Source of the DNA: Mariniphaga anaerophila | Lineage (GTDB): Bacteria > Bacteroidota > Bacteroidia > Bacteroidales > Prolixibacteraceae | Reading direction: 5' to 3' | DNA length: 64,000 bases | Assembly (NCBI RefSeq): GCF_900129025.1 | Contig: NZ_FQUM01000003.1 | Coordinates: 186,001 to 250,000, forward strand | Part shown: in pieces, positions 16,109 through 25,984 of the stretch | Layout: each line of letters starts with the position of its first letter | Numbering within the stretch: position 1 is the stretch's first letter | Program-made: the position numbers and the translations under genes | Notes under the pieces: generated by a model | Database searches by the model: none | Seen by the model: only the letters and a program-made list of their open reading frames with translations | Told to the model about the DNA's origin: nothing

Positions 16109-17455
16109 ATGTCAGAAGTCATTAAGTTAAGGAAAGGGCTGGATATTAAGCTCAAAGGAGGTGCTGAGACAGTGCTTGAAACGCTTCCGGTTCCTTCCAC
16201 AATTGCATTAAAACCCACAGATTTCCCCGGACTTACCCCAAAATTGAGTGTGAAACCCGGATACGAAGTAAAAGCGGGCGATGCTTTGTTTTACGACAAA
16301 TACCATCCCGAGGTGGTTTTCACTGCTCCGCTGGGAGGAAAGGTAGCTTCAGTCAATCGAGGTGAACGGAGACGTATTCTGGAAGTGGTTATTGAAACAG
16401 ATACCAACGCCGGCTTTGCCGAATTTAAAAAAGCAAAACCAGGCACACTTTCGGCTGACGAAGTGAAAGAGCAGTTGCTAAAAAGCGGTTTATGGCCGTT
16501 TTTAAAACGCCGTCCGTACGGAACATTAGCCTCGCCACAGGAAAAGCCCAAAGCCATTTTCGTTTCCACTTTCGATACCGCCCCGCTTGCCCCCGACTAT
16601 AATTTTATTATGGAAGGACAACTGGGATCATTCCAGACCGGTATTGATGCGCTGGCAAAACTCACAGAGGGAAAAGTTTTCCTGGGAGTATCTGAAAAAT
16701 CGGTTTTTACAAACATTAAAAATGCCGAAATTAAACAGTTCTCAGGACCTCACCCGGCAGGAAATGTAGGGGTGCAGATTAGTCACGTTTCGCCAATTAA
16801 TAAAGGCGAAGTGGTTTGGACGGTAAATCCACAGGATGTACTGTTTATCGGAAGGCTGTTTGAAACCGGGAAAGTAGATTTCACTAAAATTTTCACCCTG
16901 GCAGGCTCAGAAGTCGAAAAGCCCAAGTATCTGCAAACCGTTTTAGGAGCACCTGTTTCGTCGATAACCGACGGACGCCTGAAAAAAGCAGATCACAATC
17001 AACGCATCATCAGCGGAAACGTTCTTACCGGAAAAAAGGAAGACCCCATGAATTACATCGGGTTTTACGATTCGCTGGTAACTGTTATACCTGAAGGTGA
17101 CGAATACGAGCTGTTTGGATGGGCTGCCCCCGGCGTTGATAAGTTCAGTGCTTCAAAAACCTTTTTATCCAAGTTGTTCCCCAAAAAAGAGTACGAGTTA
17201 AATGCTAATATGCATGGCGGTGAAAGAGCTTTTGTGCTTTCCGGACAATACGAAAAAGTAGTTCCGATGGACATTCTTCCCGTATTTTTATTGAAAGCGT
17301 GCCTTATCCACGACATCGATAAAATGGAACAACTCGGCATCTACGAAGTAATAGAAGAAGATTTAGCTCTGTGCGAATACGTTTGTACTTCAAAAATAAA
17401 AGTACAGGACATTTTGCGCGCCGGAATCAACACAATGATAAAAGAGCTTGGATAA
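16109..17455 (+). CDS. nqrA: Na+-translocating NADH:quinone reductase subunit A
   Basis: The 448-residue protein starts MSEVIKLRKGLDIKLKG, the typical NqrA opening. I prefer the ATG at 16109 over a TTG three codons upstream. NqrA is the peripheral cytoplasmic subunit thought to help form the ubiquinone or menaquinone site. Conserved stretches include FTAPLGGKVASVNRGERRRILEV and NMHGGERAFVLSGQYE. It is the first gene of a six-gene operon preceded by a good promoter. Confidence 0.95.
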   Translation: MSEVIKLRKGLDIKLKGGAETVLETLPVPSTIALKPTDFPGLTPKLSVKPGYEVKAGDALFYDKYHPEVVFTAPLGGKVASVNRGERRRILEVVIETDTNAGFAEFKKAKPGTLSADEVKEQLLKSGLWPFLKRRPYGTLASPQEKPKAIFVSTFDTAPLAPDYNFIMEGQLGSFQTGIDALAKLTEGKVFLGVSEKSVFTNIKNAEIKQFSGPHPAGNVGVQISHVSPINKGEVVWTVNPQDVLFIGRLFETGKVDFTKIFTLAGSEVEKPKYLQTVLGAPVSSITDGRLKKADHNQRIISGNVLTGKKEDPMNYIGFYDSLVTVIPEGDEYELFGWAAPGVDKFSASKTFLSKLFPKKEYELNANMHGGERAFVLSGQYEKVVPMDILPVFLLKACLIHDIDKMEQLGIYEVIEEDLALCEYVCTSKIKVQDILRAGINTMIKELG

Positions 17456-17489
17456 TTTTTGCAAGAAATAATAAATCAGTCTGATTGAG

Positions 17490-18647
17490 ATGAAATTCTT
17501 AAAGAACTTTTTTGAAAGAACAGAACCGCTTGTACAAAAAGGGGCAAAATATCACTGGCTCCAATCGGTACACGACGGATTCTTTACTTTTTTGTTTGTA
17601 CCAAAACAAACCTCTAAAACAGGCACACACATTCACGATTACATCGACCTGAAACGCACCATGTCTATTGTAGTAATGGCGCTCATCCCGTCGTTGCTGT
17701 TTGGCATGTACAATGTTGGGTTGCAGCACTACAAAGCAATTGGAGAAATGGCTGCTGTCGGATTTTTTGACATGTTCCTTTACGGACTGTTAAAAGTCCT
17801 TCCCATCGTAATCGTTTCTTATGTTGTGGGGCTGGGAATCGAATTTGCCTTTGCCCAAATGAGAGGACACGAGATAAACGAAGGATTCCTGGTATCGGGG
17901 ATGCTTATCCCGTTAGTAATGCCTGTTGAAACGCCACTTTGGATGATTGCCGTTGCCACAGCTTTTGCCGTTATTTTTGGCAAAGAAGTGTTTGGAGGCA
18001 CCGGAATGAATATTTGGAACCCGGCGCTTCTGGCGCGTGCTTTCCTGTTTTTTGCCTACCCGGCACAGATGTCAGGAAACGCGGTTTGGGTTGCATTGGG
18101 AAAAGGCGATGTACCAATTGACGGATTCACAGGGGCAACACCAATGGCCGATGCAGCTGCAGGCAACATTACCTTTAGCGCTGCCGATGCTTTCTTCGGA
18201 TTTATTCCCGGGTCCATTGGCGAAACAAGTACCCTTGCAATTTTAATAGGGGCAGTAATTCTATTGGTTACCGGAATAGGGAACTGGAAAATTATGCTAT
18301 CAACTGTTGCCGGCGGCGTGGTAATGGGTATTTTACTCAACATCTTTGCCGTTAATGCATACATGGAACTTCCGTTCTGGCAGCATCTCTTCCTCGGAGG
18401 TTTTGCTTTTGGAACTGTGTTTATGGCCACTGACCCTGTTTCGGCTGCTCAAACTGAAAAAGGAAAATGGATTTACGGATTCCTCATTGGTATTCTGGCC
18501 ATATTAATCCGCGTGGTTAACCCGGCCTACCCCGAAGGAATGATGCTGGCGATATTACTGATGAACACTTTTGCACCACTTATCGACCATTACGTGGTAC
18601 AGGGTCACATCAAACGCCGCTTAAAAAGGGCTAAAGTTACCGCATAA
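17490..18647 (+). CDS. nqrB: Na+-NQR subunit B (covalent FMN)
   Basis: The 385-residue integral membrane subunit has about ten hydrophobic helices. Thr217 in DGFTGAT is the expected attachment site for FMN, added by ApbE. It also has the NqrB/RnfD core stretch TGMNIWNPALLARAFLFFAYP. NqrB conducts sodium and passes electrons to quinone. It lies 34 bases after nqrA and 17 before nqrC. Confidence 0.95.
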   Translation: MKFLKNFFERTEPLVQKGAKYHWLQSVHDGFFTFLFVPKQTSKTGTHIHDYIDLKRTMSIVVMALIPSLLFGMYNVGLQHYKAIGEMAAVGFFDMFLYGLLKVLPIVIVSYVVGLGIEFAFAQMRGHEINEGFLVSGMLIPLVMPVETPLWMIAVATAFAVIFGKEVFGGTGMNIWNPALLARAFLFFAYPAQMSGNAVWVALGKGDVPIDGFTGATPMADAAAGNITFSAADAFFGFIPGSIGETSTLAILIGAVILLVTGIGNWKIMLSTVAGGVVMGILLNIFAVNAYMELPFWQHLFLGGFAFGTVFMATDPVSAAQTEKGKWIYGFLIGILAILIRVVNPAYPEGMMLAILLMNTFAPLIDHYVVQGHIKRRLKRAKVTA

Positions 18648-18664
18648 CAGAAAAATTAGAAATT

Positions 18665-19366
18665 ATGGACAGGAACAGTAATACATACACATTCATTTAC
18701 GCTGCGGTAATGGTAGTACTGGTTGCTGCAGTGCTTGCCTCTGCTGCAACGGTATTGCGCCCAAAGCAGAACAAGAATGTTGAAATAGAGAAAAAACAGA
18801 ACATTCTGGCGTCAGTAAATATTGAAAGCACTTTTGACACCGCCGAAAAAATTTACGCTGAACAGATAAAAAAACAGTACGTTGTTAATTCAAAAGGCGA
18901 AGTAATCGACGGAGAAGATGCTTTTACAGTTGACCTGAAAAAAGAAAAAGCAAAACCTGTTGAAGAACGGATGCTTCCGGTTTTTGAATGCCAAACCGAG
19001 AGCGGATTGAAATACGTTTTTCCGATGCGCGGCACCGGCCTTTGGGGACCTATCTGGGGCTTTGTTTCTTTAAACGATGACATGAGCACCATCTTTGGAG
19101 CCAACTTCGACCACGAAGGCGAAACTCCGGGACTAGGAGCAGAAATAGCAACCACCTGGTTTCAGGAAGAATTTAAAGGAAAAAAAATATTGGATGAATC
19201 AGGTAAACTGGTTTCCATAACAGTGAAGAAAGCAGGGCAGGATGCTCCGGCAGAACACAGCGTTGATGGAATTTCGGGTGGTACCATTACCAGTAAAGGA
19301 CTGGAACAGATGCTACTTGATGATTTTAACAGTTACCAGGAATTCTTAATGAAGAAAAAATCATAG
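18665..19366 (+). CDS. nqrC: Na+-NQR subunit C (covalent FMN)
   Basis: The 233-residue protein has one N-terminal membrane helix (residues 9-29) and a periplasmic FMN-binding domain. Thr207 in DGISGGTITS is the predicted flavinylation site; the middle residue is Gly where many NqrC proteins have Ala. The LWGPIWGFVSL and EGETPGLGAEI segments are typical of the family. The nqrD start follows after 3 bases. Confidence 0.95.
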   Translation: MDRNSNTYTFIYAAVMVVLVAAVLASAATVLRPKQNKNVEIEKKQNILASVNIESTFDTAEKIYAEQIKKQYVVNSKGEVIDGEDAFTVDLKKEKAKPVEERMLPVFECQTESGLKYVFPMRGTGLWGPIWGFVSLNDDMSTIFGANFDHEGETPGLGAEIATTWFQEEFKGKKILDESGKLVSITVKKAGQDAPAEHSVDGISGGTITSKGLEQMLLDDFNSYQEFLMKKKS

Positions 19367-19369
19367 ACG

Positions 19370-20014
19370 ATGAGCGAACCATTATTTTCAAAGAAAAATT
19401 TAAAGTTGCTGTCGGACCCAATTAACAACAGCAACCCAATTACCGTGCAGGTTTTGGGTATCTGCTCGGCGCTGGCAGTAACGGCTCAGTTAAAGCCTGC
19501 AATTGTAATGGCACTTTCAGTAATGGCAGTGCTGGCTTTAGCCAACGTAATTATATCTCTTTTACGAAATACAATTCCCAACCGAATTCGAATTATCGTT
19601 CAGCTGGTTGTAATTGCAGCACTTGTAATTTTGGTTGACCAGATTTTACGCGCCTACGTTTACGACGTAAGCAAGCAGCTTTCTGTTTTTGTCGGGCTGA
19701 TTATTACCAACTGTATTCTTATGGGAAGGCTCGAAGCATTTGCCCTTGGCAACCGCCCTTGGCAATCGTTTCTCGATGGTATTGGAAATGCTGCCGGTTA
19801 TGGAGTAATCCTTATTATTGTAGGATTCTTCCGCGAATTATTTGGCTCAGGCTCTGTTCTTGGGTTCCAGATTATCCCCGACAGCTGGTACATTTCCAAC
19901 GGAGGTTTTTACGAAAACAACGGGATGATGATTTTGCCGCCAATGGCACTTATCACAGTAGGAATAATAATTTGGGTGCAACGTAGCCGCAACCGGAAAC
20001 TCATTGAGGATTAA
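19370..20014 (+). CDS. nqrD: Na+-NQR subunit D
   Basis: The 214-residue membrane protein has about six helices and the NqrD/RnfE core [19 protein letters not shown]-like stretch (here [19 protein letters not shown]). The Cys in TNC and the one in ICSA are the expected ligands of the intramembrane 2Fe-2S cluster shared with NqrE. It sits between nqrC (3 bases) and nqrE (17 bases). Confidence 0.95.
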   Translation: MSEPLFSKKNLKLLSDPINNSNPITVQVLGICSALAVTAQLKPAIVMALSVMAVLALANVIISLLRNTIPNRIRIIVQLVVIAALVILVDQILRAYVYDVSKQLSVFVGLIITNCILMGRLEAFALGNRPWQSFLDGIGNAAGYGVILIIVGFFRELFGSGSVLGFQIIPDSWYISNGGFYENNGMMILPPMALITVGIIIWVQRSRNRKLIED

Positions 20015-20031
20015 TACTAATACAGGAGATT

Positions 20032-20649
20032 ATGGAAAATTTGATCAACATATTTATCAAATCGATTTTTATAGAGAACATGGTTTTTGCCTACTTCCTG
20101 GGCATGTGTTCTTACCTTGCTGTTTCCAAATCGGTTAAAACAGCCACCGGGCTCGGAGTTGCAGTTATTTTTGTGCTTGCCATCACGGTTCCGGTTGATT
20201 ATCTGCTCGAAAACTATATTCTGAAAGAAGGAGCTCTTGCATGGCTCAGTCCTTCGTTTGCAAGTGTCGACCTCAGCTTTCTTTCCTTCATCATGTTTAT
20301 TGCAGTAATTGCATCCATGGTGCAGTTGGTAGAAATGATTGTGGAAAAATTTGCCCCGGTACTTTATACCCAGCTGGGAATATTTTTGCCCCTTATTGCA
20401 GTTAACTGTGCAATTTTGGGAGGCTCACTTTTTATGCAGCAAAAAGCTTTTGTCAACATAAGCGAAGCAACAGTTTACGGACTTGGTTCCGGCGTGGGCT
20501 GGTTCCTGGCCATTGTGGGAATTGCTGCCATTCGCGAAAAAATCCAGTACTCTAATGTACCTGCTCCGCTTCGCGGACTGGGAATTACCTTTATTGTTAC
20601 CGGATTAATGGGACTGGCTTTTATGGGTTTTATGGGAATTAAATTGTAA
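20032..20649 (+). CDS. nqrE: Na+-NQR subunit E
   Basis: The 205-residue membrane protein is homologous to NqrD and inserted in the opposite topology. [12 protein letters not shown] and [14 protein letters not shown] carry the cluster-binding cysteines. It pairs with NqrD in passing electrons across the membrane from NqrF to NqrC. Confidence 0.95.
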   Translation: MENLINIFIKSIFIENMVFAYFLGMCSYLAVSKSVKTATGLGVAVIFVLAITVPVDYLLENYILKEGALAWLSPSFASVDLSFLSFIMFIAVIASMVQLVEMIVEKFAPVLYTQLGIFLPLIAVNCAILGGSLFMQQKAFVNISEATVYGLGSGVGWFLAIVGIAAIREKIQYSNVPAPLRGLGITFIVTGLMGLAFMGFMGIKL

Positions 20650-20667
20650 AATAAAAATACATTTTCA

Positions 20668-21930
20668 ATGCTTTTGCTTTCAACACAAACGACTGTTGTA
20701 CTTGCCAGTGTGGTAGTTTTTTTAGTAATTATTGTTTTGCTGGTTGCTATCCTGCTTTTTGTTAAGAAAAAGCTGACTCCTTCTGGAGAGATAAAAATCA
20801 ACATTAACGACGGCGACAGAGAAATTGTTGCCGAACCGGGAAACTCACTCCTGTCTACCCTTGGCAACAACAAAATCCTGCTTCCCTCAGCATGCGGTGG
20901 TGGTGGAACATGCGGAATGTGCCGCTGCCAGGTTGATGACGGTGGAGGTTCGATCCTCCCAACCGAAACAGGATTCTTTACCAGAAAAGAACAAAATGAC
21001 CACTGGCGTCTGGCTTGCCAGGTTAAGGTAAAAGAAGACCTGAAAATCAAAATTCCTCAGGAAGTTTTAGGGGTAAAAAAATGGGAATGCGAAGTAGTTT
21101 CAAACAGAAACGTAGCCACATTCATCAAAGAATTTGTTGTAAAACTGCCCGAAGGCGAACACCTCAATTTCAAATCAGGCGGATACATTCAGATTGATGT
21201 ACCTAAAATTGACGTGGATTTTAAAGATATGGACGTGGATGAAAGGTTCCGCGACGAATGGGAAAAATTCGGCATGTTCGATCTGAAAATGAAAAACCCG
21301 GAACCAACGTTCCGTGCTTATTCAATGGCCAACCACCCGGCCGAAGGAAATATTATTATGCTGAACATCCGTATTGCAACCCCGCCATGGGATCGCGCAA
21401 GTAACGGATTCAAGAAAGTAAATCCGGGGGTTTGTTCATCGTTTGTTTTCTCACGCAAGCCGGGTGACAAAGTAACCATTTCGGGCCCTTACGGAGAATT
21501 TTTCCTGAAAGACAACGATAACGAAATGATGTTTATTGGCGGTGGAGCCGGTATGGCGCCAATGCGGTCGCATCTTTTCCACCTTTTCCATACGGTTAAG
21601 GAAACCAAGAAAAAAGTAACTTTCTGGTACGGAGCACGTTCTAAAAAAGAAGTGTTTTATTACGAACAGTTCCGCGATATTGAAGAAAGATTTGACAATT
21701 TCGAGTTCCACCTGGCGCTTTCAGAACCTCATCCTGACGACAACTGGACTGGCCCAACAGGGTTTATCCACCAGGTAATTTACGACAACTACCTGAGCAA
21801 ACACGAGGAACCCGAAGAAATCGACTACTACCTTTGCGGTCCTCCGATGATGATTAGCGCCGTTCAAAAAATGTTGTACAATCTGGGTGTTCCCGACGAA
21901 AACGTTATGTATGACGATTTCGGAAGTTAA
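20668..21930 (+). CDS. nqrF: Na+-NQR subunit F (NADH-oxidising)
   Basis: The 420-residue subunit has an N-terminal membrane helix (residues 10-32), a 2Fe-2S ferredoxin domain with Cys76, Cys82, Cys85 and Cys117, and a ferredoxin-reductase-type FAD/NADH module with RAYSMAN for FAD and MFIGGGAGMAPMRSH for NADH. It oxidises NADH on the cytoplasmic side and delivers electrons into the complex. It is the last gene of the operon, followed by a strong terminator. Confidence 0.95.
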   Translation: MLLLSTQTTVVLASVVVFLVIIVLLVAILLFVKKKLTPSGEIKININDGDREIVAEPGNSLLSTLGNNKILLPSACGGGGTCGMCRCQVDDGGGSILPTETGFFTRKEQNDHWRLACQVKVKEDLKIKIPQEVLGVKKWECEVVSNRNVATFIKEFVVKLPEGEHLNFKSGGYIQIDVPKIDVDFKDMDVDERFRDEWEKFGMFDLKMKNPEPTFRAYSMANHPAEGNIIMLNIRIATPPWDRASNGFKKVNPGVCSSFVFSRKPGDKVTISGPYGEFFLKDNDNEMMFIGGGAGMAPMRSHLFHLFHTVKETKKKVTFWYGARSKKEVFYYEQFRDIEERFDNFEFHLALSEPHPDDNWTGPTGFIHQVIYDNYLSKHEEPEEIDYYLCGPPMMISAVQKMLYNLGVPDENVMYDDFGS

Positions 21931-21993
21931 TTCCATCAAAACATTCAGGCGAAATTTCGCGACAAAAAATTAAAGCGAATAGAAATATATAGT

Positions 21994-22030
21994 AAAGCCA
22001 TCTTTCTTTTGGGAAGGTGGCTTTCTTTTT
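21994..22030 (+). terminator. Intrinsic terminator of the nqr operon
   Basis: An 11-base-pair stem (AAAGCCATCTT with AAGGTGGCTTT, one T-G wobble), a 9-base loop and a T-rich tail CTTTTT, 63 bases after the nqrF stop. Confidence 0.85.
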
Positions 22031-22115
22031 ACAACCTTCGGGGAAATAATTGGCGCCGCACAACGGCGGGTACTCGCTTCAACCCCGGACAGAACTGTCG
22101 CTGCACAGAATTTTG

Positions 22116-22123
22116 TAACTTTG
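22116..22123 (+). promoter_or_regulatory. Bacteroidota -7 promoter element before the AmrS gene
   Basis: TAACTTTG, a full TAnnTTTG match 12 bases before the ATG at 22136. It overlaps the in-frame TTG at 22121, so that TTG is unlikely to be the start and the leader would be very short. Confidence 0.45.
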
Positions 22124-22135
22124 AAAAAAAGCAAA

Positions 22136-23146
22136 ATGCAGGAAGCCAGGTTCTATCAGAAAACAAACGGGGGTGCAATAAAATGCCTCCTTTGTCCGTG
22201 GCTTTGTGAACTTAATCCGGGACAAACCGGAGTCTGCAAAGTACGGGAAAACATCAGCGGCACTTTGTTTACTCATGTTTACAACCAGGTAGCTGCAACG
22301 GGAATCGACCCAATAGAAAAAAAACCGCTCTATCATTTCTTTCCCGGGAAAAATATACTATCAATCGGAGAGGTCGGCTGCAACCTGCATTGCTCGTTCT
22401 GCCAAAACCACAGTATTTCGCAATGCTCTGCAAAACAATTTGGTGGGTTTCGAAAAACCACACCTGAACAACTTGTTGCACTGGCGCTAAACGCAAAAAA
22501 CAATGTCGGAGTGGCGTACACCTACAACGAACCTTTTACGTTTTTCGAATTTATGTTTGACGTTGCCAGGCAGGCAAAAAGCGCAGGACTGAAAAATGTT
22601 GTTGTGTCAAACGGCTATGCAAATCCGGAACCGCTGAAACAACTCCTCCCTTTTATTGATGCCTTTAATATTGATTTAAAAGCATTCGACACCGGTTTTT
22701 ACAAACAACAAACAAAAGGGAACCTTGCTTCGGTGCTGGAAAGTTTAAAGACAATTGCGAAAAACGGAAATCATCTTGAAATTACAAACCTTGTTATTCC
22801 GGGGCTGAATGATGATGAAACAACGTTCGAAAAAATGGTACGGTGGATTTCCGATGAACTGGGGCCGCACGTTCCACTGCATCTTTCCAGATATTTTCCG
22901 AAATACAAACTCAACCTTTCTCCCACCCCAACCGAAAAACTCGAACAACTTTTTCAGATTGCCAACAGCCACTTAAAATTCGTGTATCTCGGTAATGTCA
23001 ACGACAAACAACACTCATCTACTTTTTGCACAAAATGCAATTCACTTCTGATTGAAAGAAACCGTTACGAAGCAAAAATCGTACAAATGGAGTTTTCCGG
23101 AACCTGCAAAATTTGCGGTACGCCTGCACATATAGTTATGGAGTAG
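22136..23146 (+). CDS. amrS: AmmeMemoRadiSam-system radical SAM enzyme (AmrS)
   Basis: The 336-residue protein has the radical SAM cluster motif CNLHCSFC (Cys82, Cys86, Cys89) after an N-terminal Cys-rich segment CLLCPWLCELNPGQTGVC. A C-terminal metal knuckle (CTKC...CKIC) follows. The segments HFFPGKNILSIGEVGCN and VVIPGLNDDE-like stretches are typical of AmrS, the radical SAM part of the AMMECR1/Memo/AmrS set. The reaction is unknown. No AMMECR1 or Memo gene is adjacent, although in many genomes they are neighbours or fused. The start at ATG 22136 is preferred because the upstream TTG lies in the -7 element. Confidence 0.85.
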   Translation: MQEARFYQKTNGGAIKCLLCPWLCELNPGQTGVCKVRENISGTLFTHVYNQVAATGIDPIEKKPLYHFFPGKNILSIGEVGCNLHCSFCQNHSISQCSAKQFGGFRKTTPEQLVALALNAKNNVGVAYTYNEPFTFFEFMFDVARQAKSAGLKNVVVSNGYANPEPLKQLLPFIDAFNIDLKAFDTGFYKQQTKGNLASVLESLKTIAKNGNHLEITNLVIPGLNDDETTFEKMVRWISDELGPHVPLHLSRYFPKYKLNLSPTPTEKLEQLFQIANSHLKFVYLGNVNDKQHSSTFCTKCNSLLIERNRYEAKIVQMEFSGTCKICGTPAHIVME

Positions 23147-23240
23147 CACATTTCGAAATAATATAATCCGTTCAAATCATTTCTCAAACGATTTTCGTAT
23201 CTTTTTATCTTGTTATTTAAACACTCAAAACTTGAATAAA

Positions 23241-24482
23241 ATGAACTACGAAGATTTCACCCGTCAGCCGGAATTTGTTCAAATGGTGCAGGAAGCCGAA
23301 AAGCTGAACAGAAAAGTGTATTCTGATGTGATTGACAAAGAAGGACACCAATACGTTGACCTCGTTCAGGAAGGCGGTGGAGTTTTAGGAATCGCCCTGG
23401 TTGGGTACACCTACATACTTGAAGTTGCAGGAATCCGCTTTTTTCATCTGGCAGGAACTTCAGCCGGCGCTATTAATACGCTTGTGTTGGCAGGGATGGA
23501 TTCCATTGACAAAGCAAAATCCAACTTAGTGCTGGATGTGTTGGCCAAGCAGGATTTATTTGAGTTTGTTGACGGAGACCCAGTGTTGAAAAAAATCATC
23601 CAAAAAGTGATTGACGGTACTCCGTTCAAAAAGGTTCTGGGAAAACTGTTATGGAATTTCAGGAAAGTCAAAAATGCCCTGTTCATTAATCTCGGGCTGA
23701 ATCCGGGGAAAGCATTTGAAAAATGGATTGAAACCGTTTTAATTGAATCGCCCCACAAAGTTTCCAATATCGGGGAATTACTCGATAAACGCAGCAGCAA
23801 ATATTATCCCGAAGGTTTGATAAACCGGATTACCGGAGAACCAATCCGCGACGAAATGGCGTTGATGCATATAATTGCCGCCGATGTTACCACGCAGTCA
23901 AAAGTACTGTTCCCCAAAATGGCACATTTATATTGGGGCAAAAAAACAGAGGAAATCTCACCGGCCAAAATGGTGCGGGCTTCCATGTCAGTTCCAATCT
24001 TTTTTGTTCCGTTTGAGATCGACCAGGTACCAAACGCAGGCAACCCGGCTTCGGAAGAATGGGTACAAATGACCAACTATTCCGGGCCGATTCCGGAGAA
24101 AGTTAAGTTTGTTGACGGTGGAATGATCTCCAACTTCCCCATTAATGTATTTCATTCCAAAACCCGGCAAGTTCCCAGAAAACCAACATTCGGAGTAAAA
24201 CTAAGTGCCTACCGCGACATGCATTCCGACGTAAACGATCTGGGCGGTTTTATCGATTCAATGATCAGCACCATGCGGCACGATTCAGACAACGAATTTT
24301 TGCTGCAAAACCCCGACTTCAAAAAACTAATTTGCTTTATTGATGCAGATAAAGCTTTTAACTGGCTTAACTTTAAAATGGACGAAGAAAAGAAAAAGGA
24401 ACTCTTTTTGCTGGGCGCCCGGAAAGGGCTAGAATTCATTAAATCTTTCGACTGGGAAGCCTACAAAAAAATACGCGGGTAA
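23241..24482 (+). CDS. Patatin-like phospholipase
   Basis: The 413-residue protein has the three parts of a patatin active site: the oxyanion loop EGGGVLG near residues 44-50, the nucleophile Ser74 in GTSAGA, and the catalytic Asp in VDGGMISNFP. It would hydrolyse acyl chains from phospholipids or related lipids. There is no signal peptide, so it is probably cytoplasmic or membrane-associated. The ATG at 23241 is preferred over the TTG three codons upstream. It is a single gene with unknown regulation. Confidence 0.88.
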   Translation: MNYEDFTRQPEFVQMVQEAEKLNRKVYSDVIDKEGHQYVDLVQEGGGVLGIALVGYTYILEVAGIRFFHLAGTSAGAINTLVLAGMDSIDKAKSNLVLDVLAKQDLFEFVDGDPVLKKIIQKVIDGTPFKKVLGKLLWNFRKVKNALFINLGLNPGKAFEKWIETVLIESPHKVSNIGELLDKRSSKYYPEGLINRITGEPIRDEMALMHIIAADVTTQSKVLFPKMAHLYWGKKTEEISPAKMVRASMSVPIFFVPFEIDQVPNAGNPASEEWVQMTNYSGPIPEKVKFVDGGMISNFPINVFHSKTRQVPRKPTFGVKLSAYRDMHSDVNDLGGFIDSMISTMRHDSDNEFLLQNPDFKKLICFIDADKAFNWLNFKMDEEKKKELFLLGARKGLEFIKSFDWEAYKKIRG

Positions 24483-24668
24483 AACCACAAAAGTGTTTAA
24501 GTTACAGAAAGGCTGCTTTTTCAAACAAATACAACATATAAAAAAGCTGTTAATCAAAGCTTCTCGTGAGCTTTTAACGCCCGATAAATCAATTATTTTA
24601 GTTTACTTTGCAGTCGAAAACAAAATGCTTACCCCAAACAATTATGGATTATAAAATGAGTTATTTAA

Positions 24669-25919
24669 ATGAAATTTTCTGAATTAGGCGTACACGACGA
24701 AATACTTGATGCCATTTCATACATGGGGTTCAAAGACACAACTCCAATCCAGGAACAGGCAATTCCTGAGATACTTGCGGGGAAAGATTTAATTGCCTGT
24801 GCCCAAACCGGAACCGGTAAAACGGCAGCTTTTGTAATTCCGGTACTCGATTTAATTTTAGACCACCCGGCCGGTGAAACCACCACCCTTATTTTGGTTC
24901 CCACACGAGAACTGGCCATGCAAATTGACCAGCAGGTACAGGGAATTGCTTACGGTCTGGGAGTGCATTCCATCGCCATATACGGAGGAAGCGACGGCGA
25001 CGATTGGGGGCAACAAAAAACCGCACTCACTCAGGGCGCCGATATTGTAATTGCTACTCCCGGTAAACTTATTGCCCACCTCAACCTGGGCTACGTTAAA
25101 TTTGACACGATAAAGTACCTTATTCTCGACGAAGCAGACAGGATGCTCGACATTGGCTTTCACGAAGACATAATGAAAATTATTTCGTTTTTGCCCAAAG
25201 AAAGGCAAACGCTCATGTTTAGTGCAACCATGGCTCCAAAAATCAGAACTTTGGCTTCGGAGATATTGGTAAATCCGGAAGAAATAAATATCTCCATGTC
25301 AAAACCGGCCGAAGGTGTTTTGCAGGCTGTTTATCTTTGCTACGACAACCAAAAAGCGACTTTAATCAATCATTTGATTGCCGACAAACCCGACTATAAC
25401 AGCATTCTAATTTTCTGTTCAACAAAACGAAAAGTGAACGAGCTGGCCAGCCTGTTAAAGAAAAACAACATGTCGGTTGAGCCAATATCTTCTGATTTGG
25501 AACAAACCGAACGGGAAAAAGTGTTGCAGGGGTTTAAGTCGCGCCGAACCCGTATTCTTGTTGCCACCGACGTATTAAGCAGGGGAATCGATATTAAAGA
25601 GATCAATCTGGTTATAAATTACGACGTGCCTCACGATGCGGAAGATTATGTTCACCGCGTTGGCAGAACTGCGCGCGCCGACTCAACCGGGGTTGCACTC
25701 ACACTGGTAAATGATACCGACATGGGCAGTTTTCACCAGATTGAAAAGCTTATCGAACAGGATGTCATCAAACTGGCGGTTCCGAAAGAAATTGGAACAG
25801 GTCCCGAGTGGAAAGTTGAAAACCCGCGTAAAAAGCAGGGACGAAAAAAATTCAACCGAAATCAAAAATCTAAAGGAAGGCCTTACCAAAACCACAGAAA
25901 GAAGAAAACAAACCAGTAA
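24669..25919 (+). CDS. DEAD-box RNA helicase
   Basis: The 416-residue protein has all core DEAD-box motifs in order: Q motif (TPIQEQAIP), motif I (AQTGTGKT), Ia (PTRELA), II (DEAD in LILDEADRML), III (SAT), IV (ILIFCSTKRK), V (VATDVLSRGIDI) and VI (HRVGRTAR). A basic tail rich in Lys, Arg and Asn (about residues 380-416) probably binds RNA. It resembles the RhlE/CshA-like helicases that help ribosome assembly and RNA decay. The exact subgroup cannot be fixed by eye. Confidence 0.93.
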   Translation: MKFSELGVHDEILDAISYMGFKDTTPIQEQAIPEILAGKDLIACAQTGTGKTAAFVIPVLDLILDHPAGETTTLILVPTRELAMQIDQQVQGIAYGLGVHSIAIYGGSDGDDWGQQKTALTQGADIVIATPGKLIAHLNLGYVKFDTIKYLILDEADRMLDIGFHEDIMKIISFLPKERQTLMFSATMAPKIRTLASEILVNPEEINISMSKPAEGVLQAVYLCYDNQKATLINHLIADKPDYNSILIFCSTKRKVNELASLLKKNNMSVEPISSDLEQTEREKVLQGFKSRRTRILVATDVLSRGIDIKEINLVINYDVPHDAEDYVHRVGRTARADSTGVALTLVNDTDMGSFHQIEKLIEQDVIKLAVPKEIGTGPEWKVENPRKKQGRKKFNRNQKSKGRPYQNHRKKKTNQ

Positions 25920-25984
25920 TTATTTTTAGGTTTTCGATGTTACAAATGGTATTTTAGCAGACACATTGTAAAACGACAACAGCC

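Noticed and set aside
20475-21050. 191-codon minus-strand frame across the nqrE/nqrF junction
   Set aside because: It is antisense to two certain operon genes, with no domain.
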